Source: JAJTHJ01 sp046316025
GTDB taxonomy: Bacteria; Pseudomonadota; Gammaproteobacteria; Burkholderiales; Burkholderiaceae_F
DNA length: 63,913 bases
Assembly: GCA_046316025.1 (NCBI GenBank)
Contig: JBKCXU010000052.1
Coordinates: 1-63,913, forward strand
Direction: 5' to 3'
The notes beneath the pieces are model-generated. The model was not told the DNA's origin and searched no databases. It saw only the letters and a program-made list of their open reading frames with translations. Numbering within the stretch: position 1 is the first letter of the stretch; each line of letters begins with the position of its first letter. Made by a program: the position numbers and the translations under genes. Of this stretch, positions 8,901 to 19,300 are shown piece by piece.

Positions 8901-11900
8901 GCATCGTCAGGCCGAAGCCGCCGCCAGCTTCGAGGATGCGGATCGGTCCACGCGCGCGCTGTACGATTTGCTTGAAGAGGTTTTCGAAGGTGATGCGGAT
9001 CACGCGCTCCTCTAGCTCCTGGATCGAGCCTTTGTAGGCGTTTTCCAGCATGCTGTTGCTGCCGTCCGGATAGAGCACAGAAATCGGCGGCACCTGCTCC
9101 GGCAGGGCCGCCGGGAAAGCCGCCACGCAGTGCTCCACCACGTCCAGATTGCCGGTGAACAGCGGGCTGGCCTGCGCCAGTTCGTGCCGGATCGCTGCGA
9201 CCTCACGCAGCTCGGCCGGTGCGCGCCGCACGGTGTAGCCGCCGGCACCGGGCTCCAGCACCCGGTTCTCGCTGAGCATGGCCAGGATGCAGTCAACGTA
9301 CTTTTCCAGCCGCGGAGTCACGCGCAACGCCGCGCGCAGCACCTCGCGCGTGAAGCTCCGCCCCGGCGTGAGGGGCAGGCAGCCGTCGACGTAGCGCGCC
9401 ACCAAGGTAGTGCAGGCCTCGTCCAGCAGGGCGTGGGCGTCGCTGAGTTCACGCAGGCCGTGGCGGCGCAGATCCTGCATCTGGTCGCGTGCCAGCAGCT
9501 CGCGGATCTGCCGCGGGCTGACATTCAGGGCGCAGGCAGTCGGCCTTGCCTCCTGCCAATAAGCGCTAATCGGAATCACTCGCGCAGCGCTGGCACGCTC
9601 AATGCGCGTGGCAAATTCGCGCAACGGCAAGCCGGCCGGTCCCAGCAAGCCGACGGTGCGGCCGGCCCAGCACGCTGGCGCGCCCGGTGCCGTCAGCGCT
9701 GCGGTACGGTACGCCGCGCGCCGGCCCTGGTCGTAGACGGCCAGCGTAAGGAGGGTGTCAGGGTCGTAGATTTCCCGCTCCAGCCGCTCGGCGAGTTGTG
9801 TCGGCTTCAGTCCGCCGCCGCCCAGCACGGCCCGCAGGTCCAACTGCGGGAAGTCGGCGCGTAGGCTGCGCAGGCAGGCGTCGAGTTCGGCGTCAACGTC
9901 GGCGTCGCGGCGCTGCAGCCCGGGCAGCGCCAGCACTAGGCGCGCCGCATGGTTCGGGCTTTCGCTGCGCAGGACCCTAGCCAAGCGCAGGACACGCTGT
10001 AGCAGGACGCGCAGGCACTGCGGTTCGCGCGCGGCCGACAGCCAGACCATGAGACCGGGCACACCATCGGCGGCGCGCAACGCATGCAGCAGGCGGCGCC
10101 AGTCGGTCGTGCGCTCGAGGTCGGCGGTGTAACGACCGCCTCCCTCGTCCGCCCACCCATGGGCGGCCTCGCATTCGATCACTCGCAGGCCGCTGACCAA
10201 GTGCAGTGCCTTGCGCGTGCGTCTCATGTAGTGCCCGCCTTCCATGATGCCTAGGCAGGCCCGCACGACGGCAGAGTCGTCCAGCGCGGGCAGCAACGCG
10301 CTTTGCCAGCCCAGAGTCATAACCGCGGTAGCATCGGTCACGGACACTGCAGCGGGGGCGCCGACCGATTCCAGCAGGCGATAGATGTCGCCCCGGCCGA
10401 TCGGGAAAACGTGTGGGGCGAACGGGTATAGCGGCGCTTCCACCTTGGAGCGCACTTCGTGGCGGTAGTAGCGCTTCCAGTCGGGCTGCACGCCATGGCC
10501 CCAGAGCTCGCCTAGCGCACGGACTAGATGCTGCGTATCGGGCACGTCGGCGCGGGCATGACGCAGCACCGATACCGTCACCGACGCGTGCTCGCTGGCG
10601 CACTGCTTCACAAAGGCGCCCAGAACCTGACCCGGACCCAGTTCGACGTACAGCGTGTTCGGTTCAGCCAGCACTTTCTGCGCGCCGTCGGAAAAACGCA
10701 CCGTGCCGCGCGTGTGGGCGGTGTAGTAGTTCGGATCCTGCGCCTGCTCGGGCGTAATCCATTCGCCGCTGAGGTTGGAGAGATAGGGTATGCACGGCGC
10801 AGCCAGAGTCACCTCCTCCAATGCCGCACGCAACGCCGGCAGCATGGGTTCCATTAGGGACGAGTGGAACGCGTGTGAGGTATGCAGGCGTTTGGCAGGG
10901 ACACTGCTTGCATGCAGGGCCCGCTCGAACTCTTCGATAAGGCCGTGCGCGCCGGACACGGTGCATTGCCGTGGCCCGTTGACGGCCGCCAAGTCCAGTC
11001 CCGGCGGCAGCACGGAGGCCAGATCGGCAGGTGAGGCGGCCACGGCCAGCATGGCGCCGGAGGGCAACTCGTGCATGAGTCGTGCGCGCTTGATCACCAG
11101 CGGCAGGGCGTGTTCCAGTGACATCACTCCCGCGAGGCAGGCGGCCACGTACTCGCCCAGACTGTGGCCGATCATGGCTGCGGGCTGTATGCCCCAGTCC
11201 ATCAGGAGGCTGGCCAGGGCGTATTCGACCGCGAACACGCTGGGCTGGGCCAGTTCGGTGTCGTTGAGCGCGGCAATGTCGCCCGCGTCGGGGGTGGCGT
11301 TCATGAGCAGGCTGCGCACTCGGGTGAGCCCGTGGCTGTCGCAGATCCCCAGGCAGCGCTCCAGCGTCTCGCGAAAGACCGGCTCGCTACGCACGAGGCC
11401 CAGAGCCATGCCCGGATATTGCGTACCTTGGCCTGCAAGCAGAAACACCAGGCGCGGCGGCTGGGCCGGGCTGAGGTAACGGCGTGCGCCGATCTCCTCC
11501 GCCGAGCCCGCCTCGGCCCGCAGTTGGTGCAGCAGATCGTCCCGATGACGGAACGCCAGCGCACGGCGCTGCGGCAGGCTACGCCGCCCCACCTGCAGCG
11601 TATAGGCGCAATCGGCCAGGTCGAGCTCCGGCCGATTGAGCAGATAGTCGGTCATGACGCGCTCTACCCGCTCCAGGGCCGCGGCATCGGCGCCGGACAG
11701 GCACAGTAGCTTCCATTCGCGTCCGGGCGTCGAGGCCGGCAGCTCCGGCGCTTCCTCCAGCACCACATGCACGTTGGTGCCGCCGATGCCAAAGGAACTG
11801 ACCCCCGCGCGCAGCGGGTAGACTTCGTACGCGCTGCCGTCCACCGCGGGGTTAACCCAGTCACGGGCATGGTCCACCACGTAAAACGGGCTATGCGCAA

Positions 11901-13074
11901 AATCGATCTCCGGGTTAGCCGCGCGGAAGTTCAAGCTGGGCGGGATGCGGCGGTGCTGCAATGCCAGCACCGTCTTGATGAAGGAGGAGATGCCGGCCGC
12001 CGCGTCGAGATGGCCGATGTTGGATTTGAGCGAGCCGATGCCGCAAAAGCCGGTGCGTTCCGTGCGGAAGGCCTTTTTGAGGCCCTCAATCTCCACCGGG
12101 TCGCCCAGCGCGGTTCCGGTGCCATGGGCCTCGACGTAGGAGATGCTTTCCGGCTCGACCTCGGCCATGTGCAGCGCGCGTCGAATCACTTCGGCCTGCC
12201 CTTCCACACTGGGCGCCGTGTAGCCTACCTTGCGCGCACCGTCGTTATTGGCGCCCGTACCCTTGATGACTGCCAGGATGCGGTCATGGTCGCGCAGCGC
12301 GTGCTCCAGCGGCTTGAGCACCACGGCCCCCATGCCGTTGCCCTCCAGCGTGCCGTTGGAGTCGTCCGAGAACGGGCGGCACAGGCCGTCGGGCGACAGG
12401 ATCATGCCCTCCTCGTACACATAGCCGTTCTTGTGCGGCAGGTTCAGGCCGCTGCCGGCGGCCACCGCCATGGAACAGGCCCCGGTGAGCAGCTGGCGGC
12501 AGGCTAAGTCCACGGCATAGAGCGAGGTCGAGCAGGCGGAATGCACCGCAGCGCAAGGCCCGCGCAGGTTGAGCTTGTAGGCGATGCGCGTGGCAACGAA
12601 GTCCTTGTCGTTGAGCTGCAGCGTGGCGAATTGCGAGGCGGCGCTCTCCTTCGTGTCCAGCCGCGTCGACAGCTCCCACACGAAGTTGCCCGAGGCGCCG
12701 ACAAACAGGCCGATGCTGCCCTTGGACAAGTGCCCGGCATAGCCAGCGTCCTCCAGCACATGGTAGACACACTGGTGCAACGCGCGCACCTGCGGATCCA
12801 TGAGCGCCGCGTCGCGCGGCGTGTAATCGAAGAAGGCCGCATCGAAATACTCGATGCTCGGGAAGACGCCCTTGGCGCGCACGAAGTTACTCAAGGTCAG
12901 CAGTTGCGGATGCACCCCGGCCGCCAGCAATTCCTCGTCGCTGAGCGGTGAGATCGAGCCGCGGCCGGCCCACAGGTTCTGCCAGAACTCCCGCGCGTTG
13001 GCTGCGCCGGGAAAGGTGCCGGCCAAGCCGATCACGGCGATCTCCAGCCCGGTACGAGAGGTCTTGATTTTCAT
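5944..13074 (-). CDS. Terminal type I PKS: KS-AT-(degenerate KR)-cMT-ACP-C*
   Basis: This 2376-residue protein is the last elongation module. Domains in order: KS about 10-440 (active Cys in HSACSTS near 179, EAHGTGT, KSNIGH); AT about 535-850 (GHSLGEY near 638 and HAFH, a malonyl-type signature); a KR-like segment about 880-1230 whose cofactor loop reads GLLGPAG instead of TGGLGGLG, so probably structural only; a C-methyltransferase about 1270-1500 (LEAGGGFG near 1384, NVVHAT, GLADGWWHF); ACP (LGGDSLK near 1778); and a condensation-like domain about 1935-2376 whose usual HHxxxDG reads DHSIFDN near 2076. No thioesterase or reductase domain is fused, so this last domain is the candidate for release. 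The start overlaps the upstream NRPS stop by 4 bases (ATGA). The stop codon coincides with the IS5 target site. Confidence 0.92.
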   Translation of the reverse strand: MKIKTSRTGLEIAVIGLAGTFPGAANAREFWQNLWAGRGSISPLSDEELLAAGVHPQLLTLSNFVRAKGVFPSIEYFDAAFFDYTPRDAALMDPQVRALHQCVYHVLEDAGYAGHLSKGSIGLFVGASGNFVWELSTRLDTKESAASQFATLQLNDKDFVATRIAYKLNLRGPCAAVHSACSTSLYAVDLACRQLLTGACSMAVAAGSGLNLPHKNGYVYEEGMILSPDGLCRPFSDDSNGTLEGNGMGAVVLKPLEHALRDHDRILAVIKGTGANNDGARKVGYTAPSVEGQAEVIRRALHMAEVEPESISYVEAHGTGTALGDPVEIEGLKKAFRTERTGFCGIGSLKSNIGHLDAAAGISSFIKTVLALQHRRIPPSLNFRAANPEIDFAHSPFYVVDHARDWVNPAVDGSAYEVYPLRAGVSSFGIGGTNVHVVLEEAPELPASTPGREWKLLCLSGADAAALERVERVMTDYLLNRPELDLADCAYTLQVGRRSLPQRRALAFRHRDDLLHQLRAEAGSAEEIGARRYLSPAQPPRLVFLLAGQGTQYPGMALGLVRSEPVFRETLERCLGICDSHGLTRVRSLLMNATPDAGDIAALNDTELAQPSVFAVEYALASLLMDWGIQPAAMIGHSLGEYVAACLAGVMSLEHALPLVIKRARLMHELPSGAMLAVAASPADLASVLPPGLDLAAVNGPRQCTVSGAHGLIEEFERALHASSVPAKRLHTSHAFHSSLMEPMLPALRAALEEVTLAAPCIPYLSNLSGEWITPEQAQDPNYYTAHTRGTVRFSDGAQKVLAEPNTLYVELGPGQVLGAFVKQCASEHASVTVSVLRHARADVPDTQHLVRALGELWGHGVQPDWKRYYRHEVRSKVEAPLYPFAPHVFPIGRGDIYRLLESVGAPAAVSVTDATAVMTLGWQSALLPALDDSAVVRACLGIMEGGHYMRRTRKALHLVSGLRVIECEAAHGWADEGGGRYTADLERTTDWRRLLHALRAADGVPGLMVWLSAAREPQCLRVLLQRVLRLARVLRSESPNHAARLVLALPGLQRRDADVDAELDACLRSLRADFPQLDLRAVLGGGGLKPTQLAERLEREIYDPDTLLTLAVYDQGRRAAYRTAALTAPGAPACWAGRTVGLLGPAGLPLREFATRIERASAARVIPISAYWQEARPTACALNVSPRQIRELLARDQMQDLRRHGLRELSDAHALLDEACTTLVARYVDGCLPLTPGRSFTREVLRAALRVTPRLEKYVDCILAMLSENRVLEPGAGGYTVRRAPAELREVAAIRHELAQASPLFTGNLDVVEHCVAAFPAALPEQVPPISVLYPDGSNSMLENAYKGSIQELEERVIRITFENLFKQIVQRARGPIRILEAGGGFGLTMRRLAPLLRGVKVEYYFTDIGRTFLHDAREFALREGYDFLTFGIFDLNRPPQEQGLELNSFDMVFAFNVVHATRSLTASVGHLRRLLRDGGLMCLLERTRVRRYIDLIWGLADGWWHFDEQERKLSPLTDLDQWEAVARAAGFADVISFPADASARRCLETGILVAQTPAAPQPIADAALEGWRIEVPGAALDGVIVLDVARDRPPALFEPYGEQLLASHADAGSLWPAALSWLQAQRPGFVSLWSGGQALSHAPDQLVQAIACGQAQRQIRALPGGPAGSQLYLPLALRADGSAQLPDTAQLEQALGVVAGGLERAVLGASRLDLFALPPAHAALRADDTMQAIKLSSAIDASAPEQYQSLLHTLWAELFGIERIGLDEDFFELGGDSLKVAQLTAELEKHGVKLMPNEVFNHPTLRLLARYLHLNRQEEHGDVRNVPDLLARLRQTLGAEAELHTVQHEGRSIRVLFLGDTAFDQRPLLVLARLRLPAELQPHYVVPLSRCPAQADEVEAAEMWRAIGLADSDADARAPRLVEQVARDMRRLHALICQGPVQASYPLSPFQKMFLKESNRVTFYMIDFDEPIEVLLLERALTDVVSLQGLLRSRLRRNLVRRLVWDEFAAPSQPLALPLVDLSDCAPPLQGELVERLMAVENRIDFNATGGVMFRVMLMRLDRCRHTLFFNLDHSIFDNMSGQVLRRQLLTRYRQLLAGNTAPMAPVKSFRDYLEQINRGPQGITKQKLLEIFELPRYQKAKNAVEERILARRQPQIRKLRYALDLDLYQISDDDDATWEITLMLLAYTLARFLEQDAVPLKIVYQGRQYQDLSYFDTLGLFIDVLPLLVMIDRDDPGALIEGLRRKIRFVNRYNVNFMNMLMNVAMRFKWWDALAPMNARKLGRRDPMILLNYVGKAEAEYQKVIDFSTRQMEGASSKDGYASLYVIVTRVDRTIQFDVFCNFERDIGVLQRLFEEEAARLFKRAARDSACET

Positions 13075-16000
13075 GCGTCGTCCATGCTTTTGATCAGATT
13101 GCGGGTGCGCTTGAGCGCGCTCTGCGCCTCGTCCAGCGCCTGCGCCTCGGCGGCTCGGCGTTGCTGCTCGGCCACCGGGTCGGCGCCTAGGTATTCGGCC
13201 AGGCGAGCGATACTCGTGTACTCAAACAGCATTGCCAACGGGATATCGCGTGCAAACGCCTCTTGCAGGCGGTTGTTGATGGCAATCAGGTTGAGCGAGT
13301 TGGCACCGGCCTCGAAGAAGTTGTCGTGCACGCCGATGGCGCTCACGCCCAGCACTTCGCAGCAGATCTGAGCAATGCGACTCTCGGTCTGGCTGCGCGG
13401 CGCGATCGGCTGCAATGCGGCGGGGTCCTGCGCGGCCTGTGCCAAGCTCTGCAGGACGGGCAGCGCCCGGCGGTCGAGCTTGCCGTTGACGGTCAGCGGC
13501 ATCTGCGCCAGCCGCAGAAAGAAGCCGGGCACCATGTACGAAGGCAGCGCGCTCAGATGCTCGCGTAACGCGGCCGGTGCAACGTCGGCCGGCCCTGTGT
13601 AGAAAGCATGCAGCTGCTTGTCTCCCCCCTGGGCACCGGCCCGTTCGTGGGCCACCACGACGACATCGGTGATGCCGGGATGACGCGCGAGCGCGCGTTC
13701 GATCTCGCCCAGTTCGACGCGAAAACCGCGAATCTTCACCTGGAAGTCATTGCGCCCCAGCATGTCCAGCGTGCCGTCCGGTAGCCAGCGCGCGATATCT
13801 CCGGTGCGGTAGAGCCGACCGACCGGCAGGGGCGGGGCCGCCGTTGCGGTAGGACCGCCGGACCGGAACGGATCCAGCCCGAACTTCTCCTGCGTTAGTT
13901 CGGGACGATTCAAATAGCCGAGGGCGACGCCGTCGCCGCCCACGCACAGCTCGCCGCAGGCGCCGGGCGGCAGCAATGCCCCGCCGGCGTCGAGGATGTA
14001 GGCCCTGGAGTTGGCGATCGGCCGGCCGATCGGGATGCGTTGCGCATAGGGACGGTCGATCAAGAAGGTGGTCGAGAACGTGGTGTTCTCCGTTGGACCA
14101 TAGCCGTTGACGATCCGCAGGCCGGGGCTTGCGGCGCGCACGCGTTCGATGTGTCGCGGCGACAGCGTATCGCCGCCGACCAGCAGGGTGCGCAATCCGC
14201 CGAACATGTGCTCATCGGCTTCGCACAGCTGGTTGAACAGTGCTTGGGTAAGCCAGAGCACCGTGACGCGGTGCTGCTCCAGCGCGGCGCGCAGCAGGCG
14301 CGCGTCGAGCAGCGTGGCCTCGTCCACCAGCACCAGTTCACCCCCGTTGAGCAGCGCGCCCCAGACCTCGAAGGTGCTGGCGTCGAATGCCGGGGCACCG
14401 GTCTGCAGGATGCGCTGCTCGGGACCCAGCTCCACGTAGTCCGTATTGCGCACCAGGCGCACGACGTTGCGATGGGTCACGATGCAGCCCTTGGGTAGGC
14501 CGGTCGAACCCGAGGTGTACATCACATACGCTGCTTGGTCGGTCGCAGGCAGGCGCGGCGTGAACCCCGGCGGTGCGGCATGCAGCGTCGGCTCCAGGGG
14601 CAGCGCGTTGACGCCCTCGGGCAGCCTGCCGCTCCAGCCCGGCGGCACCCCCACCACCCGCACACCAGCGTCGCCAAGCAAGGCGGCCAGACGCTTCTCG
14701 GGCGCCTGGGTCTCGAGCGGCACATAGGCCGCGCCGCAGTACAGCGTGGCGAGCATCCCCAGCACCAGGTCGATGCCGCGCGGCGCCAGCAGGCCTACGT
14801 GCTCGCCCGCGGCGACGCCGGCCTCGCTCAGTGCGGCAGCCAGGGCCAGCGCCTGCTGCCGCAGCACGCGATAGCTAAGTACGCGGGCGCCCTCGCGCAG
14901 CGCCACAGCGTCGCCGCGCGACTGGGCAACCTGCTCGAACAACGCCGGAATCGATTGCTGAGCCGGATAGTCACGCTGCGTGGAGTTGAATACGTCCAGC
15001 ACGCGGCGGCGATCGTCTTCCGCACAGATGGACAATTCCTTCAGAGGTGCATGCGGCCGGGCCGCGATGGCCGTCAGCAGGCATTGCAGGCTGCGCGCCA
15101 GAGTGGCCATAGTCTGACGGGCGTAGCGGTGCGCGTTGTAGACGAAGCTCAACCGCATGTCCGCACCGGGGAAGACGATGAGGTGGAAGTCGAATTTGGC
15201 CGCTTGATGCACATGCACGTCAGTCACGCGCAGGTCGCGGCTGTTCGCCGACAGCAGGCGCATCTGCTGCGAGATCGGCAAATTCTCGAAGGTGACGACG
15301 TGATTGATGAGCCGGCTCTTCAACGGCGAGGCGGCCTGCACCGCCGCCAGCGGGTAATACTCGTAGGCGGCGGCGGCAAAGATGTCCTGGTGCACACGCC
15401 GCGCCAGTTCGATGAAGGCGGTCTCCCGCGGTGCGGCTACGCGCAGCGGTTGGGTGTTGATGAACAGTCCGACCATGCGCTCGACCCCGGCCAGTTCGGC
15501 GGGGCGGCCGGAGACCACGGTGCCGAAGACGACATCGTCGACATGGTTGTACTTCTGCAGCAGTACGCCCCAAGCGGTTTGGAACAGGCTGTTGACGGTC
15601 AGATGATGGCTGCGGGCCACGCGCTGGATCTCGGCGGTCAGGTCCGCGCCGAGGCTCAACCCGTACTCGTCCGAACTCACCGGGCCCTCGTAGGCCAGGT
15701 TGAAATAGGGCGGCCCGGCTTCGGCCTCGTAACCGGCCAGCGCGCGCGTCCAGTGCTCGTGGGCGCACGCACGATCCTGCTGGCCCAGCCAGCGGATGTA
15801 GACGCCGTAGGGCACGGTCTCGCGCTCGTCGATCACGGCGACCGAATCGACACGCAGACGGTCGTAATAAGAGAAGAAATCCTCGAACAGCGGTCCGAAG
15901 CACCAACCGTCCAGGATGATGTGATGGAAGGTCAGCACCATGCGGTGGCGCTCGGGTCCGAGGCTGAACACCGACAGCCGGACCAGCAGATCCGACGAGA

Positions 16001-16355
16001 TGTTGAAACCCCGATCACGGTCGGTCTGCTTGCAGTGATCGACTTCGGCTAGCGCGGCGTCCTCCTCCCAGGCGCCGAAGTCGCGATGCTCGACCGCCGG
16101 CGCGCGCGACTTGAGCACGACTTGGCGCGGCACATCCGTCTTGCGGAAGCTGAAGAGGGTGCGCAAGGCACTGTACTTGGCCACGATCGCGCCAAAGGCT
16201 CGGCGCACGGCCCCGATCTCCAGCGGCCCCTCCAGTACGAAATCGAACTGCTCGACGTACGCTGCCGAATCGGGGTTGCGTGCATAGTCGAGCAGCATCC
16301 CCTCCTGCATCGGCGTCAGGGGATAGATGTCTTGGACGTTTTCTTTGGTCAGCAT
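13071..16355 (-). CDS. NRPS module C-A-PCP, predicted valine
   Basis: A 1094-residue single-module peptide synthetase. The C domain (about 8-440) has an intact HHIILDG near residue 145; the A domain (about 475-960) has YTSGSTGLPKG near 617 and GYGPTENTT; the PCP has GANSLN near 1018. Reading the ten pocket positions by alignment to GrsA gives D-A-F-W-L-G-G-T-F-K, one residue from the classical valine code (Ile to Leu at the fifth position), so valine is well supported. The start chosen is the ATG of MLTKENVQDIYPLTPMQ, which gives a normal C-domain beginning 37 bases after the preceding gene; a longer in-frame start would run deep into that gene. The stop overlaps the next PKS start by 4 bases. 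Confidence 0.93.
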   Translation of the reverse strand: MLTKENVQDIYPLTPMQEGMLLDYARNPDSAAYVEQFDFVLEGPLEIGAVRRAFGAIVAKYSALRTLFSFRKTDVPRQVVLKSRAPAVEHRDFGAWEEDAALAEVDHCKQTDRDRGFNISSDLLVRLSVFSLGPERHRMVLTFHHIILDGWCFGPLFEDFFSYYDRLRVDSVAVIDERETVPYGVYIRWLGQQDRACAHEHWTRALAGYEAEAGPPYFNLAYEGPVSSDEYGLSLGADLTAEIQRVARSHHLTVNSLFQTAWGVLLQKYNHVDDVVFGTVVSGRPAELAGVERMVGLFINTQPLRVAAPRETAFIELARRVHQDIFAAAAYEYYPLAAVQAASPLKSRLINHVVTFENLPISQQMRLLSANSRDLRVTDVHVHQAAKFDFHLIVFPGADMRLSFVYNAHRYARQTMATLARSLQCLLTAIAARPHAPLKELSICAEDDRRRVLDVFNSTQRDYPAQQSIPALFEQVAQSRGDAVALREGARVLSYRVLRQQALALAAALSEAGVAAGEHVGLLAPRGIDLVLGMLATLYCGAAYVPLETQAPEKRLAALLGDAGVRVVGVPPGWSGRLPEGVNALPLEPTLHAAPPGFTPRLPATDQAAYVMYTSGSTGLPKGCIVTHRNVVRLVRNTDYVELGPEQRILQTGAPAFDASTFEVWGALLNGGELVLVDEATLLDARLLRAALEQHRVTVLWLTQALFNQLCEADEHMFGGLRTLLVGGDTLSPRHIERVRAASPGLRIVNGYGPTENTTFSTTFLIDRPYAQRIPIGRPIANSRAYILDAGGALLPPGACGELCVGGDGVALGYLNRPELTQEKFGLDPFRSGGPTATAAPPLPVGRLYRTGDIARWLPDGTLDMLGRNDFQVKIRGFRVELGEIERALARHPGITDVVVVAHERAGAQGGDKQLHAFYTGPADVAPAALREHLSALPSYMVPGFFLRLAQMPLTVNGKLDRRALPVLQSLAQAAQDPAALQPIAPRSQTESRIAQICCEVLGVSAIGVHDNFFEAGANSLNLIAINNRLQEAFARDIPLAMLFEYTSIARLAEYLGADPVAEQQRRAAEAQALDEAQSALKRTRNLIKSMDDA

Positions 16356-16392
16356 GGACGCGGTCCGGGTGGCTTGGGAGTCGGTGCGGCGC

Positions 16393-19300
16393 TCAACCGA
16401 TGTCGAGATCGGCCAGGATGCGGTCGCGCTCCTGCTCGTCGATGGCGACCGCCGGCGCGGCAGCGTGCGCGGCCTCGCCCGCGGCCAATGCCGCCCCGGT
16501 TTGCAGATGCGGGGCCAGTTCGGCGATGGTCTGGTGTTGGAACAGCAGCGCCACCTCGGTGCGCCAGCCGGCCGCGCGCAGGCGCGCCACGATCTGGATC
16601 GCTTTGATCGAATCGCCGCCGAGTGCAAAGAAGTTGTCGTGAATGCTCTGCGCCGGTAGTTGCAACACCTCGCTCCATACCTGTACCAGCGTCATCTCGC
16701 GTTCATCGCGCGGAGCCGCGGCGTTGGCCTGCACGCGCTGCGGCGCCGGCAGCGTGCGGCGATCAATCTTGCCGCTGGCATTAAGGACGAAGGCGGGCAA
16801 CAGCATGAACACCGTCGGCACCATGTAATCCGGCACCCGGGTCGCAAGAAAGCTGCGCAGTTGCGCTTCCAGTTCGGGCGTCGGCGCGGCAGCCGGAACG
16901 ACGTAGGCGCACAGCAGGCGCTGGCCCGATGCATCGGGGTCGGCCGTGACCAGACAGGTCTTCACCGCCGGATGACACGCAATGGCGACCTCGATCTCGC
17001 CCAGCTCGATGCGGAAGCCACGGATCTTGACTTGGTGGTCACGCCGGCCGATGAACAGCAGTGCGCCGTCGTCCAGCCATTTCACGAGGTCGCCCGTGCG
17101 GTACAGCGTCTGTCCGGCCGCATACGGATCGGGCACAAAGCGTTCGGCTGTCAGTTCCTGGCGGTTTAGGTAGCCCAACGCGACGCCGTCGCCGCCGATG
17201 TAGAGCTCGCCCACCACGCCATGCGGCACCCGCTGGCCGTCCTCATCCAGCACGTAGACCCTTGTATTGGAAATCGGCCGGCCGATGGGAACGGCGCCCA
17301 GCGCCGGATCCACGCGCTCCACGGCCGCCGTGACCGCAAAAACCGTGGTCTCGGTCGGCCCATAACAGTGAATGAGCTTGCCCGGCCCCAGCACTGCCAA
17401 TGCCTGCGCCATGTGCCGCAGCGAGGCCGTCTCACCTCCGACCATCAGGTAGCGCAGGCTGGTCAGGGACTCGACGGACCAGTCCACGAGGGCGTTGAAC
17501 AGCGCCGTGGTGATGAAGGTTGAGGAAATTTGCTGTTCGGCCAGCACCCGCCCCAGCCGCTCCGGATCGATCACCTCCTGCCTGGACAGCAGGACCACTC
17601 GCCCGCCGTTGAGCAGGGCACCGAACAGGTCCGGGATGGAGCCGTCGAAGGCGTAATTGGATATCATCAGACAGCGGTCCCAGGGCCCCAAATCAAGATA
17701 GTGGGTGCGTCGAACCACCCTGATCACGCTTTTGTGCCGAATCAGCGTTCCCTTGGGCCGGCCGGTCGAACCGGACGTAAACATCACGTAGGCAAGGTCG
17801 TCGCCGTTGACCGTTACCTCGGGCGGCCTGTCAGACCCGCCGGACAGGCCGATTTCCGCCTGGCACAGCATCGGCAGACCGGGACAGTCAGGTAAAGTCG
17901 CATCGGGCGGCAAAGGACCGCATAGCAGCAGCCGGGGCGCCGCGTCGGCCAAGATGTCGGTCAGCCGCTGCGGCGGGTTGTCGATGTCCAGCGGAACGTA
18001 AGCTGCCCCGGTTTTGAGCACCGCCAGAATGGCCACAACCTGCTCGATCGAACGGTCATGCAGCAACGCGACGCGGTCGCCGCGGCGTACACCCTGCGCC
18101 GCAAGGACATTCGCCAGCCGATTGGCCTCGCGCTCCAGAGCGGCATAGGTCAGGATCCGCTCGCCCAACTGCACCGCCGCCGCCTCGGGCCGGGCCCGGA
18201 CCTGTGCGGCAAAGAGCGCGGGAATCCCGAGTTCGCCGCCGTAAGCAGTCGCCGTATCGTTGTAGGCATCGAGTTGCGCACGTTCCGCCGCGTCCAGCAG
18301 GCTCAAGTCGCATAGGGCTCGCTCCGGCTCTGCGCTGACCGCCGCCAGTACACGCACGAAGCGGACACCGAAGCGCTCGACCGTGGTTGGCTTGAACAGC
18401 GCCAGCGCATACTCCCAGTCAATGACCAGACCCGCGTCGGTGTCGCGCATCATCACGGTCATGTCGAACTTGGCGCTGCCGCCCTGCAGCGGCACCATCT
18501 CGACGCCGGCCACGCCGATGTCCTCGTTCTGCAGCGAAAAGCAGACGTCGAACAGCGGATTGCGCCCGGCGTTACGAGGCAAGCTCAGCTGCTCGACCAG
18601 TTCCTCGTAGGGGTAGTCCTGATGTTGCAGCGCCTCCAGCGTATTGGAGCGCACGCGCGCCAGGAAGTCGGCGAAGCTGTCTTGCGGCTCAATGCGGTCG
18701 CGCAGCGCCAGTGTGTTGACGAGCATGCCGATCAGGCCCTGCAGCGCAGGGTGGCTGCGGCCGCTGACGGGACTGCCCACGACGATGTCGCGGCCTCCGC
18801 CCAGCTTGTACAGCAGCACCTTGAAGGCCGCCAGCAGCAGGATGTACAGCGTGGTTCCTCGGGCCCGTGCCAGCGCGCGCAACCGCTCCGACAGCTCGGC
18901 CGGAATCTGGAAATGCGCCTTGGCGCCGCGATAGTCCTGGAAGGCCGGGCGCGGATAATCGGTGGGCAGAGTGAGCGCGGGCACCTCGTCCTCGAAGCGC
19001 GAGCGCCAGAAAGCGGCTTGGCCGGCCAGCGCTCCCGCGTCGAATCTGCGGTTCTGCCAAGCGGCGAAGTCCTTGTACTGGAACGGCAGCGGCGCCAGCG
19101 ACGCGCCGGCCGAAAGCTGAGCGAACTCTCCGACCAGCACTCCCATGGACGAGCCGTCCGTCACGATGTGGTGCATGTCGATGGCTAAGTAATCACGGCC
19201 TGCACTGCCGTGCAGTACCGCCATGCGCAGCAACGGTGGCTGCGTCAGATCGAAAGGACGGATGAAGCGGCGCACCGCCTCGTGCAGCCGATCGAGCTCG

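Noticed and set aside
14535..16052. 505-codon plus-strand frame inside the valine NRPS
   Set aside because: Mirror frame of a GC-rich gene, rich in Arg, Gln, His and Val, with no domain pattern.
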